Part shown: piece by piece, positions 1 through 15,000 of the stretch | Numbering within the stretch: position 1 is the first letter of the stretch | How the letters are laid out: each line of letters opens with the position of its first letter | Assembly: GCA_000611775.1 (NCBI GenBank) | Contig: KK106984.1 | Span: 4,007,341-4,071,340 of the forward strand | Direction of reading: 5' to 3' | Length of the DNA: 64,000 bases | Origin: Umbilicaria muhlenbergii | Taxonomy: Eukaryota > Ascomycota > Lecanoromycetes > Umbilicariales > Umbilicariaceae | Position numbers and translations under genes: made by a program | Notes under the pieces: generated by a model | The model's database searches: none | Seen by the model: the letters and a program-made list of their open reading frames with translations, nothing else | Told to the model about the DNA's origin: nothing

Positions 1-270
1 AAGACTCCTGTTGATCAATAACTTATTAATTTATAATTATTAAGCTTCAATCATAAAGAGAAATGTGATTCTCATAGTAATTAAAACATTTAAAATTGTG
101 AGAGACATTATAACTATTAATTGAAGTTATTCTAAAAGCTTAATTTATGATAAAAAGGTGAGTTTAATGAAAATGAAAAAATTGAAAAAAATGAGAGTTT
201 ATCAAGTGCAGGTTTTATAAACTAACAGTAATGACTGCAAAGTTTGATTTAAAAAAAGAGGTATTCCTCT
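1..270. other. AT-rich flank left of the retrotransposon nest
   Basis: No gene seen. The stretch is AT-rich and carries the same depletion of CpG as the neighbouring transposon block, so it is probably another damaged repeat whose other end lies outside the window. It ends at the GATAT target duplication of element B. Confidence 0.6.
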
Positions 271-275
271 GATAT

Positions 276-538
276 TGTCAAGTTTATATTTAAACATTAA
301 ATTGAACTGAATAATCTGAATGATCTGAATGATGTACTGAACTGAATGATCAAATGAGTTAACACTGAATGACTAAATGAGTTAGCAGCAATTTAGATTA
401 ATGAGCTTAACATGCACATAAAAGCTTTAATCTTCATGCTCTTTCTTTTTTTTGCTCCTTAGATTAAAATTCTTCTCTGTAGCTAAATGTCAGCTGTTAA
501 AACACATGCATTAATTCATAATCTGCATAATTTTAATA
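276..538 (+). repeat. Left LTR of element B
   Basis: This 263-bp repeat aligns end to end with 20660-20922. It contains a run of ATCTGAATG-like words and a GCTCCTTAGA segment shared with the partner. Differences seen are mostly C/T or G/A transitions. The GATAT duplication precedes it directly. Confidence 0.85.
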
Positions 539-647
539 TTATTTTAATCTCTTTTTTTATCTCCTGCTGCAAGGCATCCTGAATGAATCAGAATCAAAAT
601 CAAAATCAAAATTAAAATTAAAATCAAAATCAGAACCTGATCATGAT

Positions 648-875
648 TGTAAAATTATAATATTTCTTACTAAAAAGGGAAGTATAATTGAGGTTCATGA
701 TAGCATGAGATATAAATGTATAAAGGTTATATGATTTTAATTATATAAAACTAATAATTAAGAAATGAAGGTGAGATCAAGCAGTGTAAAGTTTTCATGT
801 GACTCATTAATGCTGTCAAGCTGCTTGTAGAGTGTATGCTTTACATGAGTTTCAGATTATCATTAACTCATGATA
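648..875 (-). repeat. LTR of element A (left copy)
   Basis: A 228-bp repeat equal in length to 7332-7559. Mismatches by eye are almost all C/T and G/A transitions. The ATGAT duplication lies immediately left of it. Confidence 0.85.
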
Positions 876-3800
876 ATTACCTCCCCTTTATGCAGCAGCC
901 CTTCAGCACAGAAAGGTGAGTAATTAATAAAAAACTTAATTAACAGTTGAATCAATGACATGATGCTGACACTGATTAAGTGAGATGAAAGTGAGGTGAG
1001 CTTATCACATGACAGCAAAAATCCTGAGAAGTGAAGAAGCAGCAGTGAAGTCATGACAGCATAAACATAACAGCATTATAATAACATAATCAAGGCTCTG
1101 AGTGATGATATCATAATAAGAGTTTTAAAATATAAATACTGTCAACTCCTCAGCCTTCTGTCATCAACTTTTGCCAGAGCAGCAACTCATCATCATAACA
1201 TTATTAACACACTCTCAAAATGCATCATTTTCATCATCACAACATCAGTCATTATGTCTGTAAGTCAGAGAAACTGGCTCTGCACATGCACTTTTAATGT
1301 AAATCATCATATAACGCTCACTCATTGTCAAGTGTTTCACTGAATTACATGCATGACTGATCAAACCCTTCTGCCTCTGATGTAGTCATCATTTCACAGA
1401 TGACATGACTCAGGTGTGTGATGCTCATTTAAATGTTAAGTGCACATACTGCGCAAACTTACATAAAGCTTATTTTTCAATAAGTTTAATCTGCTCATCT
1501 GTTGTACATCATTAATGATTTAAAGTCCTCACATGCTTCACCTGCAAGGTTAACACCTTGATACACTTGATTAATAAAATTAATATTAACACTCTTTCAC
1601 CTGCTCTCCTGATCACTCTCAAGGCGCGTCAAAAGTGTTATAATAAAAAGATTACAGTGCATCTTCATGTTGCTGATCATCATCAAAAGCTGTTTAAATT
1701 GAAGTCTGCTGTCAAGATTAATCTCCTGCTGCTCAAGCAGCTTAAATGCAGCAACAACATGCTCAAAGGTATCCTGAATATCATGTGATATTCAGTTTAA
1801 TCCCCTTCTCTTCACCTTTGATGTGATGATTATAATCAGTTAATGTGTATTCTATTTTAAAAGCATTTGCCTGTCATTGTCAATGACAACAATGATGATA
1901 ATGATGAGGATTTCTCTTCATTCAAGGAGTCAGAGGGGTCAGAGAAATCAAAAAAGAATGAAGAAAATGAGAAGAAAGATGAGAATGATAATAATGAGTA
2001 AATTATTCTTTGTCAGTGTTTTGTTAATTTTATATGATAATTCCTTTTTCCTGCTTTGATTCATCACTGTGATGATAATAATATTATGATTCTCATGTGC
2101 TTTCCTGATGATTCATCTTTTTTAGTGAACTTGTCACTCTTGACTCTTGTCATAAATCACTTATAAGGCCTTAATAAAATCTGTAAAACCTCTTGAGGAA
2201 AATCAAGAAAGAGTGTTTTTATGACATTAATTAAATCTTTTTAAATCACTTCTTCTTGTGCTCTTTTAATTTATTATTAAAGGCTGCATGTATTTCTTGC
2301 ACACCTTTTAAGTTCTTTTTTAACACTCATTGATCATATTCTTCTGATCAACCCTTTCATCTCACTTTGTACAAGATTTTATTCCTGAATTTCTGATGAT
2401 TTAAAATCTCTTCAACTTTATATTCTTCTTCATCATCAATTAGCTCTGAAGGTGACAGTAATGATTTAAAGTCATCATCAGCTCTGCATTGATATGACTT
2501 CAGGTAAAAGACATGAAAGACATTATAAATTTAATAAATGAATGATAAAGTTAACCTGTAGACCTGCTTCTTTATTAAGTCTTCAACTTGAAATGATTTA
2601 ATAAATTTGTGAAACAGTTTCTTGCTCAAACACTTCTGTCATAAATTCTTCATGAATAACATTATCAAGTCTCTCACATTATAGGTCTTGAGTTTATGTT
2701 TAACATCATAATATTTTGCTTGAGATTTAATTATATTTTCTCATCATTGTGACAGCACTTCCTGTATGTCATGAAATCATTTCACTTAATTTTTAACTGC
2801 AGGTATCTTCTCTTTTCTGAAGTCATCCTCAACTTCAAATCTTACTTCTGAATAATAAGCATACATGACATAAAAAGAGCTGCATCTTATTGATGCTTGC
2901 ATTCTGTTATTGTAAGTGAATTCTGTCAGAGGTAAAAAGTTCATTCAGTTGTTTTGTTCATCTGAGCAATAACAGTGAAAATAATGTTTCAAGATTTAAT
3001 TCTGTCATTCTGTCTGTTCATTCATTTGCAGGTGAAAAGCAGTGCTTAGTTGATACTTCATTCTTAAATAGTAGCACATTTCTGATCAAAAAGCACTTGT
3101 GAAAACTGATCTCTGATCAGAGACAGCCCCTTTCAATACATTAAATCAGCATATTATTTCCTCATAAAACAAGTCAGTCAACTCTGTTGTCATAACTGTT
3201 TTCATGATTTAAATATACTGAGCCATTTTCATATACTGATTCATAATCATTAAGATCACATCATAGACGTAACCTCTGTATTTACTTGACAGCAAGTTAA
3301 TGATAAAATTTATTATGACTTGCTGTCATGATTCTTCTGACTGAGGCAGTGCCTGTAGCTCATCATAAGGATGATGTTTAAGCACTTTCACCCTTTGACA
3401 GATGTCACATGACACAACATAATCTTTGACATCTTGACTCATATCAATTTAATAATATTTATGATCAATCAATTCAAGGGTTCTTTCTACCCTGAAATGC
3501 TCTGTCAAGACATCATCATGATGATGTTTCATGATCTCTGCTCTTACAGACTCTTCTTTCAGAATGTATATTTATTCTTCATGAAATAAAAGGCCTTCAG
3601 AGTCAATCTTTTAAAGACTTTCAGCTTTAACCTTGCACTTCACTGATGTACAGTCAGCATTGTGCATCACCTCTACAAATGAATCATCATTTTGTAGAGT
3701 TCAAATCAAATTTCTTAAAGATAAACTCAGACTTTCATCAGCTGTTTCATGAATAACAAGATCTCTTATCATCACATGTGAAATGAATTGTTTACAATTA

Positions 3801-3933
3801 ATAGTTTCAGTGACAGAGTTAAGCTGTTTCACAGTTATGTCACAGTCATTATAAGCAGATGTTTTGTCATCACTTCTTCAGCATTTTTCTGAAGTTTAAG
3901 ATCTTTAATCTCAATCATTCTCCTCACCCCTGT

Positions 3934-4093
3934 GAGCAACTGCCTCACAATAGAGGCATATCTGAGTGAGAATATGTTCACAAGAGTGATTAACTTTCTC
4001 TGAAGCATTAAGAGAGCAACTGCCTCACAATAGAGGCATATCTGAGTGAGAATATGTTCACAAGAGTGATTAACTTTCTCTGAAGCATTAAGA
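3934..4093. repeat. Exact 80-bp tandem duplication within element A
   Basis: Positions 3934-4013 and 4014-4093 appear identical base for base. Surrounding DNA is heavily damaged by transitions, so the duplication most likely arose after the mutational damage, or is an assembly artefact. Confidence 0.9.
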
Positions 4094-7000
4094 GTAATTT
4101 CTTCATAATTTCACTCACCTCTTTAACATCCCTGTAGTCTGATCACCTCAACAGCACATCAGCAGGGTTAATTTTTTCAAACTGATGCAAAATATTAAAA
4201 TCAAAAGCAGTGAGCTTCATTGTTCATCATGCTTACCTGTCATTTAATTCCTTCACGTTCATAAATTCTCATAGATTATTATGATCAGTTAATACCTTTA
4301 TGATATGACAACTGCCTTTGAGGTAGTGTCATCAGTGTTTAAACATTATAATGATGACAAGAAGTTCTTGATCATGAGTTTCATATTAAGTCTCTGAAGG
4401 AGACAGCTTTCTTAATCAGAACACAACTGAATGTCACTTTTTATTATTCAACAGCTGAGACAGGATGCCACTGAGCTTAATGATTAACACATCAGTTTTC
4501 ACCTGTATTCATAACTTTGAGTCAAAGTGAATCAGGATGAGCGCTGTCATAAAAATTTCATGAAGATGATCAAACATTGCCTTTGCATCACTTGAGAATT
4601 TAAAAGACTTAAACTTCTTTTCATCCTTGCTACCTTTCATAAGGTTTGTCAAGAGGGTCACAATTTATAAATAGCACTTAATAAAGCATCTGTAAAAGTT
4701 TGCAAAGCTCAGGAAGACTTGTACTTTCTGAAAAGTTTTTAATATTAATCAGTCCTGTATGATGTTCACTTGTCACAGGTTCATTGATACGCCTTTGATG
4801 ATGATAATAAATTCTAGGAATTTCACCTTGATAATGAAAAATTCACACTTCTTAAGGTTCATGTAAAGTTGAAATCAGTGAAGTCAATTTAACACTTACT
4901 TAACATGCTCTCAGTGTTCTGTCAGTGATCTTGAATATATAAGAATGTCATTTAAATAAATAATACAAAAGACATTCACAAGCTCTGTCAGCACTCAGTT
5001 GATGTAAACTTGAAATGTAATCAGTGCATTAATCAATCTGAAAGGCATAATCATATACTTAAAGTGATCATAATGAGTGTGAAACATCATTTTCCACTCA
5101 TCATTCTTTTTTATGCAGATACAGTGATAGACATTCTTCAAATTTAACTTCATAAATAACTTAACTTCATTAAGCTGATTCAACATTTCACTTATAAGAG
5201 GTAGCAGGTGCTTATTCTTAATGATCAACTTATTTAAATTTTGATAATTAATGCATAACTGCAGCTCTTTATCTTTCTTTAAAACAAAAAGAATGAGTGC
5301 CCCTGCAGAGCTCACAGAATGATGAATTCAACCTTTCATTAAAACATCATTCAAGTATTCTCATAACACCCTTAGCTCAGTATTGAAGAGGTTATACAAA
5401 GAGTCATAAGATGAATTTGTGCTGTTCAAGTCAATTGCATGATCACTGATCTTGTGAGATGAAAGGATGTCAGCATTCTCTGTTAAAAACATATTCACAT
5501 AATCAATGTACTCCTCAGGTAAAGTTTATGTTATTTCAACACTTTATATGTGCACCTCTGATGCAGCATCATCACTCAGACTGACTTATATCAGAGTGTA
5601 GACAACAGAGTGATCTTGAATCTTTTTTATAAATTCATCAGATGACTGTAACTCAATAAACTGCTCCTCAATGTTGAAGCACCACGCCTTCATTTCACAG
5701 TCAATTCACATATGTTCAATCTTTAATGTGAAGAATTCAAGGATAAGGGGTGATCCTGACTTATTTAATGCATAAAACACATGTTCACATTTGCAGAACT
5801 GTTCTCAACTGTCAGTAAACTGATAATGCACATGATAAGCACTGAAGCAGTAAGCCTTCTGATCATTCAAGAATTAAAGTTGAGGTAACAAACCCTTCAT
5901 ATGAGTCAATTGATGCTCAATAATGAAATGTTGTGAAATCACATTAACTTCAGCTCTCATGTTCAATAAGGCTTGCATGAGTATGACATCATCATTGTGA
6001 AGAACTTGTTCATCAACAATTAAACTAAACTTCATGACTACTTTTGTTCAGCACTTCAGCAGTGCAGAGCCTTCACTGAAGTGTTTTTATTTTTTGATGC
6101 TGAAACAACTGCAATCAGAGTTTTATTCAGATCTGAGTTTTTCACAGGCTGTGAATAATCAAGGAAATAATGTCCCTTCTGATTACAATTTCAATAAGTC
6201 ATGTGTGACAAGTTTTTTATTTCAGGAGCCTTCATTGATTTACTTTTATATTTATTATCTCACTTGCTCTTCACCTTGCCCTCATCAGGCTTATGATTTT
6301 TATTCTCAGCAGGCTTCAACAGTGACTTAAATTTGCAACTGAAGATAACTGTCATATTAAGATTTGCTTTCAATTTTATGATGCCTCTCAAACATAAATT
6401 ATTCTTCAGGTGTGCAGTTAAGATGACAGTTCTTTTTTAAGTTGTGAGTAGATTCTGATAATTCATCAAGGCTGCATGAACCTCAAGTTTTAATTTTATG
6501 AAGAAGTGAGTCCTCATGTGCTCTTCTCTGTAAGAAGGTAACTGAGCTTTCAAGATACTTAAATAATTATTGAAAGCTTAAACTGATTAATGAGGTAGTT
6601 GAACAACATCATTATACAGTTAAGTGATGTGAAGCTGATGATTCACAGAGTCCTCAATAATTTTGAGCAGGAATTTCATAAAATCATTTTAAGTAACAGT
6701 GAAATAATTTTTAATCTCATCATCTCACAGTCACACCTCCTTTGGTTCACTCTTTAAATATTACATGACATAAATCATCTTATCCTCCTCATGAGGAAAA
6801 TCAGCTGAGTTAAAACAGAAGGTATTTCTTGCATCTTGCATTTAATTCAGGTGCTCTTTCATGTTCTTATCATGATATAACAGCAACTCCTTTGCTTGAA
6901 TTCTTGATCATACATTTTATATTAACAGTGTTTCATCAGCGCAGCGCTTGCTCATTACAGACTCAGTGTTCATAAAGTTAAGAAATCTCTCAGCTGAGGT

Positions 7001-7331
7001 ATCAACATGAGTAGCAGAATCTTTGAGTAGGTTGATTTTTAATGTCAAGACTTTCATTCAGAGCTGCTGCAGCTCTTATTGCTTAAGAAGTTCATCTCAC
7101 TGTTGTTTCACTTGCATGAGTTTATTATTAATGTTGAACATCATTTCACCTGAGGATCCTCCGCTCATGAGGTTCACTTTATTGATGTCAGAGGAAATGA
7201 GTGATGTTTCATGATCATTTTGTTAATTTTTCATCATCATGTCTTGTTCTGCTTCAGAAGTTTAACATAATTGGTTTTAAGTTTACATCTTATCTCAGGT
7301 CATCATCCTTTGAAAGGTAAAGTTATTAAAT

Positions 7332-7559
7332 TATAAGATTATAGCATCCCTTACTAAAAAGGGAAGTATAGTTGAGGTTCATAACAGCATGAGATATAAA
7401 TGTATAAAGATTATATAATTCTAACTATATAAAACTAATAACTAAGGAATGAAGGTGAGATCAAGCAGTGCAGAGTTTTCATATGATTCATTAACACTGT
7501 CAAGCTGCTTGTAGAGTGTATGCTCTACGTGAGTCTTAAATTGTCACTAACCCGTGATA
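7332..7559 (-). repeat. LTR of element A (right copy)
   Basis: This 228-bp partner of 648-875 is followed directly by the ATGAT duplication at 7560-7564. Element B's gag-like region resumes about 50 bp further right. Confidence 0.85.
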
Positions 7560-10500
7560 ATGATGATCAGAGAAATTAATAACAGAGTCTACTCATGAAT
7601 TAAAGAGTCTTTGTTGACTTCTGCAAATGATGAACAATTCACTTTAAATGAAAACCTGATCAATCAGATCCTGACAGCTCTGACTGCAGAGACTTTAATT
7701 AATCTCTTACAAGAACATTCCTCTGAAGCAATGACTGCTTTTCAACAACTGATCACTGATCATGAACAGTCCCTGAATAAAATTGATATCATTATAAAGG
7801 CTCATAAAGAACTACAAGCAGACTATGAAAGAATAAAAGATAAGAACAAGAAACTGAAGAAAAAAGTTACTGAATAAACTGATGTGATAACATACCTTGA
7901 ATGAAGAATCACAGTTATTTTTACAAGCACCCTCTGACCTGATTTTCCTCAACTCACAGTTGAAGAATCATCAAGATTATTAAAGCTCTTTGATTCATTA
8001 ATATTCTTCAACAACTGTTCAAAATATGATGAATGAGTAGTGAAGATCAGAAACTACTTACTAGCAATAAATGAATAATACCTCATCAAACAGATGAAAA
8101 TAACATATGTGAAAATAAAAGTTGAAGATGACCCTGTTAAACACATAAAGTCTCAAATGAATCTGACATCTTGAACAGCTTATTTAAATATTATTGAACT
8201 GCTAAAACATTTAACCTGAATTTATGAAGACTCAGATTAAAAATGTATCATCACTGATGAATTTCATAAACTTTATTAAGAATTTAAAGACTTCCTGTTC
8301 TTCTGAGTTGATTTTCAGTGATATGTTACTGAACTGAATGAGTTTCTTGATTCATTTGAATAGGAGAACTTCTGAACAAGGTGAACAGCATTATTTAATA
8401 ATAATTAAACACTGATGATGACAGACCTGAAGATCTTTATAAACTCATTAAGTGCTGTTAATGAATCAATCAGACTTTATGACTGCTTGATGTAAAGAAG
8501 ATGATTAAATCAAATTAAACATCCTTCTTCATCAGTTAAACTCATACAAGGACTGAACATTTTATTAAAACTTTAAAATTAATTACTTGAACAATCACTG
8601 AATCAGTTCCCTGAACACTGAACTAAATGTCACACTCAAACGCCATCAAAGAACAACAAATGAAGAAAAAATGTTGTTTTAAATGTAATAAACAGAGACA
8701 CCTTGCCCTAAACTGTTTAAACAAGGACAAAAAGAAAGAGACTTTAACATTAAGATATATATAATGAATCATATTCAATTCTGATTCTGATTTTAAATTA
8801 AATTCAGGAAAAGGCGTTCTCTTATTAAAGTCATGATAAGAAATGATGATAATCCTCTTGTGATATTAATATTAATAATCAATGAAGATGTTCTGTTCAC
8901 CTGAACATCATTCAAAGTGAATTGCAAGCTCACTTTAAATGAGGTCAAGCTATGAGTCAAGACTTTACTTAATATTGAGTTAACTGAATATGCATTCATT
9001 AATATTAACCTGATAAAGACTCTGATTGAATGATCTGAAATTAAAGCAGTATCATTGCCAAAGCCCTGAACTTTATATGATTTTCAGAAAAAGACAGTGA
9101 AATGAGTTACATATGTGATTTATTCAATTATGAAGGTCTGCAGTCATTCTCAGTGACTCACTCTCATGATGATTGTAAACATGAAAGATTTCAACATTAT
9201 ATTAAGACTTTCTTGAATGAATCACATCTGAATTCTAATCAACTCTGTGAACCAGGTAGTGATTTTCCCACTGAATAAATAAATTGAACTGAATGAATGA
9301 ACTGAACTGAAGAACTGAAGACTGAACAACTGAATAAACTGAACACTGAATGATTGAATCTGAATCACTGAAACCTTATCAGATTCTGAAGAAATTCATC
9401 ACAAAAGCAGATCTTGAATCAGCCTCTGCATCAAAAAGTAATAACCCCTCACATGCAGTTAATATCAAGATGATTGACACAGCACTGTTCACATTGAATA
9501 TGAAGAAAGGCAATGAAATCTTTATTATCTTTATTTAACAGATTGAGGAAGCATTGAACTCTGAATTAAAGTTAAGTGAATTAAATATTAAGATGATTCT
9601 TCCTTCTGAATATCATGACCTGATGAATATCTTTTCTAAAAAGACTGCAAATGAACTCCCTCTGCATCAACTTTATGATCACAAGATCATCTTAAAAGAT
9701 GAGCAAAAGCTTGAATACACACCTCTTTACAATATGTCACATGAGGAACTGGTAGCGGTGAAGAACTACATAAAAGACAACTTATAAAAAGATTTCATTG
9801 AAGTCAATCAGTCATCAGTAGCCTCACTGATTCTGTTCATATGAAAGAAAGACGGGTCTTTATGACTGTGCATCAACTACTGAAAGCTGAATTCAATTAT
9901 GAAGAAAGACTGATACTCATTATCTTTAATTGAGGAAACTCTGACTCAGATTTCAAAGGCAAAATATTTCATCAAGATTGATATACAACAGGTATTTCAT
10001 CACATATGAATGAATCCTGAATCTGAAGACTTGACAATCTTTTAAATAAGACATGATTTCTACAAATATAAGATCTTGCCTTTCAAACTCATTAACAGAT
10101 CAGTCACCTTTCAGCATTTCATTAATGATGTATTATTCAATCTATTGAACACATGTTGTATAACATATTTGAATGATATCCTGATCTATTCAGAGTTTCT
10201 GTTTAAACATTAAACTCATGTTTAAACTGTTTTAGAATGACTGAGAAAGGCAAATTTACAAGCTGAAATCAAGAAGTGTGAATTTCATAAGACTGAAACT
10301 TAATACTTAAAACTGATCATAAGATGTCATGATATCTGAGTAAACTCTGAAAAGATCACAGTTATAAAGACTTAAGAAGTGCTCATTAATTTAAAACAGC
10401 TGCAGGTATTTCTAGGTTTTTGTAACTTTTATCAACAATTCATAGAGGAATATTTCAAAATCACAAAGCCTTTAATCAAACTGACAGGCAAGAACATACC

Positions 10501-11783
10501 CTTTAATATATAAATTGAACAATGTCTTCAAACCTTTAATGAACTAAAGAACTGATTGATTAACATGTTAATATTACAACACTTTGACTGAATTTGAACA
10601 TGTTATCTTAAATATGATTCATTTGATCTGATATCTGCAGGAGTACTATCTCAGAAAGATGATTAAAAATTAATGCATTCAATGACATTTTTCTCTAAGA
10701 AACTCATATCAGCTGAATGCAATTATGAAATCTATGATAAAGAATTGTTGACTATCATTTAAAGTTTAAAAGAATAACGCGCTGAATTAACAGAAATGAA
10801 GGATTCAATTTAAATCCTAACTGATTATAAAGCCCTGAAGTACTTTATGATGATCAAGAAACTGACTCACAGATAAGTCAGATGAGCTGAATTCTTCTCA
10901 TAATTCAACTTTGTGATCACTTACTGAATCAGCAAGGAAAATGAAAAGGTGAATGCACTCATTAAATGCTCAGGTGATCAACTAAAGAAGAATGAAAATG
11001 ATGAGTGATTATAATATCAATCTTAAATCATGCTACTGAGTCACTGCTTAAACTTATGTATCATTATTAAACAAAGGGAAAAAGCTCCTCAGCTTTTAAA
11101 ATCAGCTGAACAAGCCCTGAATGATCAAGCTCTGAATGAATCAACTGAACAGGTCTTGAACAAATCAACTGAATAAATCTTAAATAAAACTTTAAACAAG
11201 TTGATTACCTGTTATGTGAAAGCAGACAATTTCTGTCAGGAAATTCTAAGCTTATTATAAACTGAGGCAAGACATTCAATAAAGATCTCTCTTAATGACT
11301 GCACTGAGGACACAGGCTGACTGCTTTATTAAGAACATGTATGAATCTTAAGCATTAATAATGATCTGAATCAAAACAAATTATGATGATGATTAATTCA
11401 GGAAGCTCATGAACAGCTGATGATAAAACATATTAAACACTGAAAGACTCTGAAACTGCTTGCATGCTCCTACTACTGACTCTGAATGAATTGAACAGTT
11501 AATCATTTTGTTCAAAACTGTCACATCTGTCACTGAATGAAGAATATGAATGAGCAGTATCAAGAAGCTCTGAAATCACTTTCAATTTCAAGTTGTTCAT
11601 GACAAGATATTTCACTCAATTTGATTATCAGATTACTTAAAAGCAAAGAATTCAACATAATCTTGACAGTCATTTGCAGACTGACTAAGGAAAAACATTA
11701 TATCTCTTACTCAACAGATAAAGAAAAGAGAACATCAGTTGAATACATTATTAAACTTTTACTTCACAATGTATGAAGGTTTC

Positions 11784-12074
11784 TGTCAGGGCCATCATAT
11801 ATAGTAGTATGACAATATGACAGTATGACAGTATGACAGTATGACAGTATGACAGTACATCACTATAACTCACTTATATGATGACTCAGTGAGTAGCACC
11901 TTGACATCAAGTGAAAACTCTTCACAAGAAGGTTCAGAAACCTGCTTGCTCAGTGATCAATTTTGTCACTGAATAGAAGACATATAATCATTGCATTGAC
12001 TTATCATGACTATATTGCCTATGACACCTCATTCAACATTTATATGATGACTGTCATACATCTCACCTTTTACA
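11784..12074 (+). repeat. Left LTR of element C
   Basis: A direct repeat of 291 bp aligned with 19763-20042. It includes a GTATGACA-type microsatellite near its start and the shared block AAAACTCTTCACAAGAAGGT. It ends TTACA. Confidence 0.8.
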
Positions 12075-15000
12075 TACTGATCACTCAGTACCTTCAGGTG
12101 AACGGTCATGTTGAAAGCAAATAAGACATGATGACATCAACGCTTCAATCTCATCAGGTCAGTGAAACAGTTGACAATTAAGCTGAAACAGACTCTTCAA
12201 TTAACAGGTTTACATTATCAGTCATTAATATTCCTACTTTTGACATCATTGATGATGATGAACATATCACTGCAGGCAATCTTAATGACATCATTGAAGA
12301 CCTTAAGGCAGTCACTGCTCATAATCAGGAAGTCATCAAGCGTCAATGACTACAGTTATGACATGTACAACAAGAAATTAAGTTTAAGAATAATAAAAAA
12401 GAGCTTCAAGAGCTCAATCAACATCTGCAAGAAGATTCTTCAATTATGATAAATTTAAAAAATGACACAGGTTCATCACATTAATTATGATGTTGAGTTA
12501 TGACAGACATCACACCTCCCCCTTTTCAACATCTTATAAAGTCATGAGAGCCTCATCTTTATGCAGGAGGTGTTAAAGTCATGAGATGAAAACTTTAAAA
12601 ATACTTGAACAAAATTAATTAAAATCAGAAGCTGATGTCAGAGCAATTTTCTACTGAATGAGATTTCATCATCTGAGCAGGCATCTACCTTGAGAAAACA
12701 GTCATGAGTGACTGACAGAAGCAAAAGGAGCAGCATGATCACACTTAAATCATTTACAACAACTTTTTAAAGATTTTAAAGAAGAACCTATCCTTTGATG
12801 AAGACACAGATGAATGAAATATCATCATCTTTAATGCAGCTGAACTTCACAGTCATGATACAATCATCTCTTGATATGATAAATTATCAGAACTCTACTG
12901 CTTCCTTTCAGCTTCACACAAGGAAATCAATGAGATGCTCATTTAAAATCATTGATGATCAAGGCTTCCTCATCATGTTTTGACTGAATTATGATGTTGA
13001 GATCTGATGCAGGTTGCAAGACAGTCAGTGCAGGAAATTTCAGCACATCTTGACATCATCATCAATCATGAATCATTTCAAAGCCGCTCAGACATCAAAA
13101 AGGATCATTAAAGCAAAACTGACAACAACAACAAAAGTATGACACAGATGTCATATTATGACAGAAAAGAACCCTTCACTGAACAATAAATAATCTGCAC
13201 TCAATTCACTCAATTCAGTCATGAAAGAGGAAACAACTCATGAGGTTTTTATTATGAAAGTGACCGCAATCAGAGCCAGAATCTCAATCATATATCAATC
13301 ACTGAGGGAGCAATTATGATGACAACATGAACCTTCACAACCCTCTCATGCTGACAAGGAGACTTCATCTCAAGAAATGAAGTGAATGCATGAAAATCAG
13401 CAGATCTCTGCATTAAATGTGAAGTCATCAGTCATTGAATAAATGATTGTATGACTGAATGATCTACAGCCGTCTTCATCACAGTTAATGTGAATAAATG
13501 ACTCACAGATCACCTTCAGTTTGCTTCATTACTAATTATTGATGATATCTCACGTCTGATATCAGGGCAACTAGAGGTGAAACTGCACATAATGACAATG
13601 AGTGATATGATGAGCAAATCTCCACAATATTCATATATTATTGACAACAGCAGTCAGGGCAATACAATCACATGAGATGTTGTTAATAAGCTGTTTTTAT
13701 CAACTGACTCCTATGAGGCTCAAGGCAATGCATGAGGTAATGTGATTGAGCTATCAGAGTCTGTCATACTGATGATTACAGCATATGACACTGACAGTCA
13801 ACCTTATCATTATAGCAATCATTTCTTTGTCACACAAGACAACACATCAGCTTCTTTTGTCCTCAAGTTATCATTTCTAGTTCATGCAAACTCAAATCAC
13901 TACTATGATACAGGTAAATTCCTATGAAGGAAGTTAAAACATACTACTGCATGCTGTATATTCACTGTCAGTGAAAAGAAGGTGTTGAAGAATGTTTTAT
14001 GTATAAACAACCTCATCATTACTGACTGCTTTATAAAGCCAGCGGACTTAGTGACTGATATGAAAAAATATACCTTACAGATGAACTCATTGTGATATGA
14101 TAAAGAGTACAATAATGTTTATGACAGTCTACCTTCTGAATATCATGACTTCACAGACATATTTCAGGCAGCTGAGAAGCAGTCTTTACTTGAGAGAGGT
14201 TCACATGATCATGTCATTAACTTGAAATCAGAGCAGCAACCTTCATTTAAAAAGTTATACTTAATGTCCTCAGCTGAGCTCAATGTACTGAAGGTATATC
14301 TAGATGATGTTATAAAAATAAACATAATCTGCAAATCAATATCACCTGCAGCTTCACTCATTATGTTTGTACTGAAATCAGACGGCAGCTTACAACTAGT
14401 CATTGATTATAAGCGCTTGAATGATATTATCATTAAAAATCACTACTCACTATCACTTATATCAGACATGTTGAATCATCTTCAAGGAGTTAAGAAGTTC
14501 ACTAAGCTGAACTGCAAGAATGCATATAATTGAATATGAATCAAGGGCAGAGATGAGTGAAAAACAGAATTCTGAACATGATTCAGCCTGTTTAAATATC
14601 TTATCATGCCTTTCAGTCTCATGAATGCTCCTGCTATGTTTCAAGCATTCATTGATAAGGCTCTTGATAAGTTCCTTGATATAATTTGTGTGATTTATCT
14701 AGATGATATCCTGATCTTCAGCAAAGATGAATTCAAACATGAGGAGCATGTATGACAAGTATTAACTGCATTATGATGTCATGATCTTCATCTTAAGATC
14801 AGTAAATGCTTCTTTAATGCAATGAAAGTGAACTTCCTGAGGTTTAAGATCAATACTGAAAGCATACATATGAGTTCAGAAAGAATTCACGCCGTCAAAG
14901 AATGACTACTCTCAGAGAACATTCATGAATTGCAGGTTTTTTTAAGCTTCATTAACTTCTTCTGAAGGTTTATAAGAGATTATTCATGAATTACAGCATC

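Larger units (their letters stand above)
648..7559 (-). mobile_element. Element A: broken Ty3/Gypsy LTR retrotransposon inserted in element B
   Basis: Two 228-bp direct repeats (648-875 and 7332-7559) bound it, and the 5-bp duplication ATGAT lies just outside at 643-647 and 7560-7564. The coding relics read on the minus strand: a zinc-knuckle-like gag stretch near 6.15-6.2 kb, a reverse transcriptase core at 4995-5315, then RNase H and integrase remnants towards 2.4 kb. It sits in the leader between element B's left LTR and B's gag, so it is younger than B. It is broken, with many dozens of breaks, nearly all of the transition type. An exact 80-bp tandem duplication lies inside at 3934-4093. 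Age cannot be read from LTR divergence because of RIP-like damage. Confidence 0.85.

Noticed and set aside
1558-2059. Short open frames within the AT-rich block
   Set aside because: They lie inside the broken element A, are short and biased in composition, and read against its orientation.
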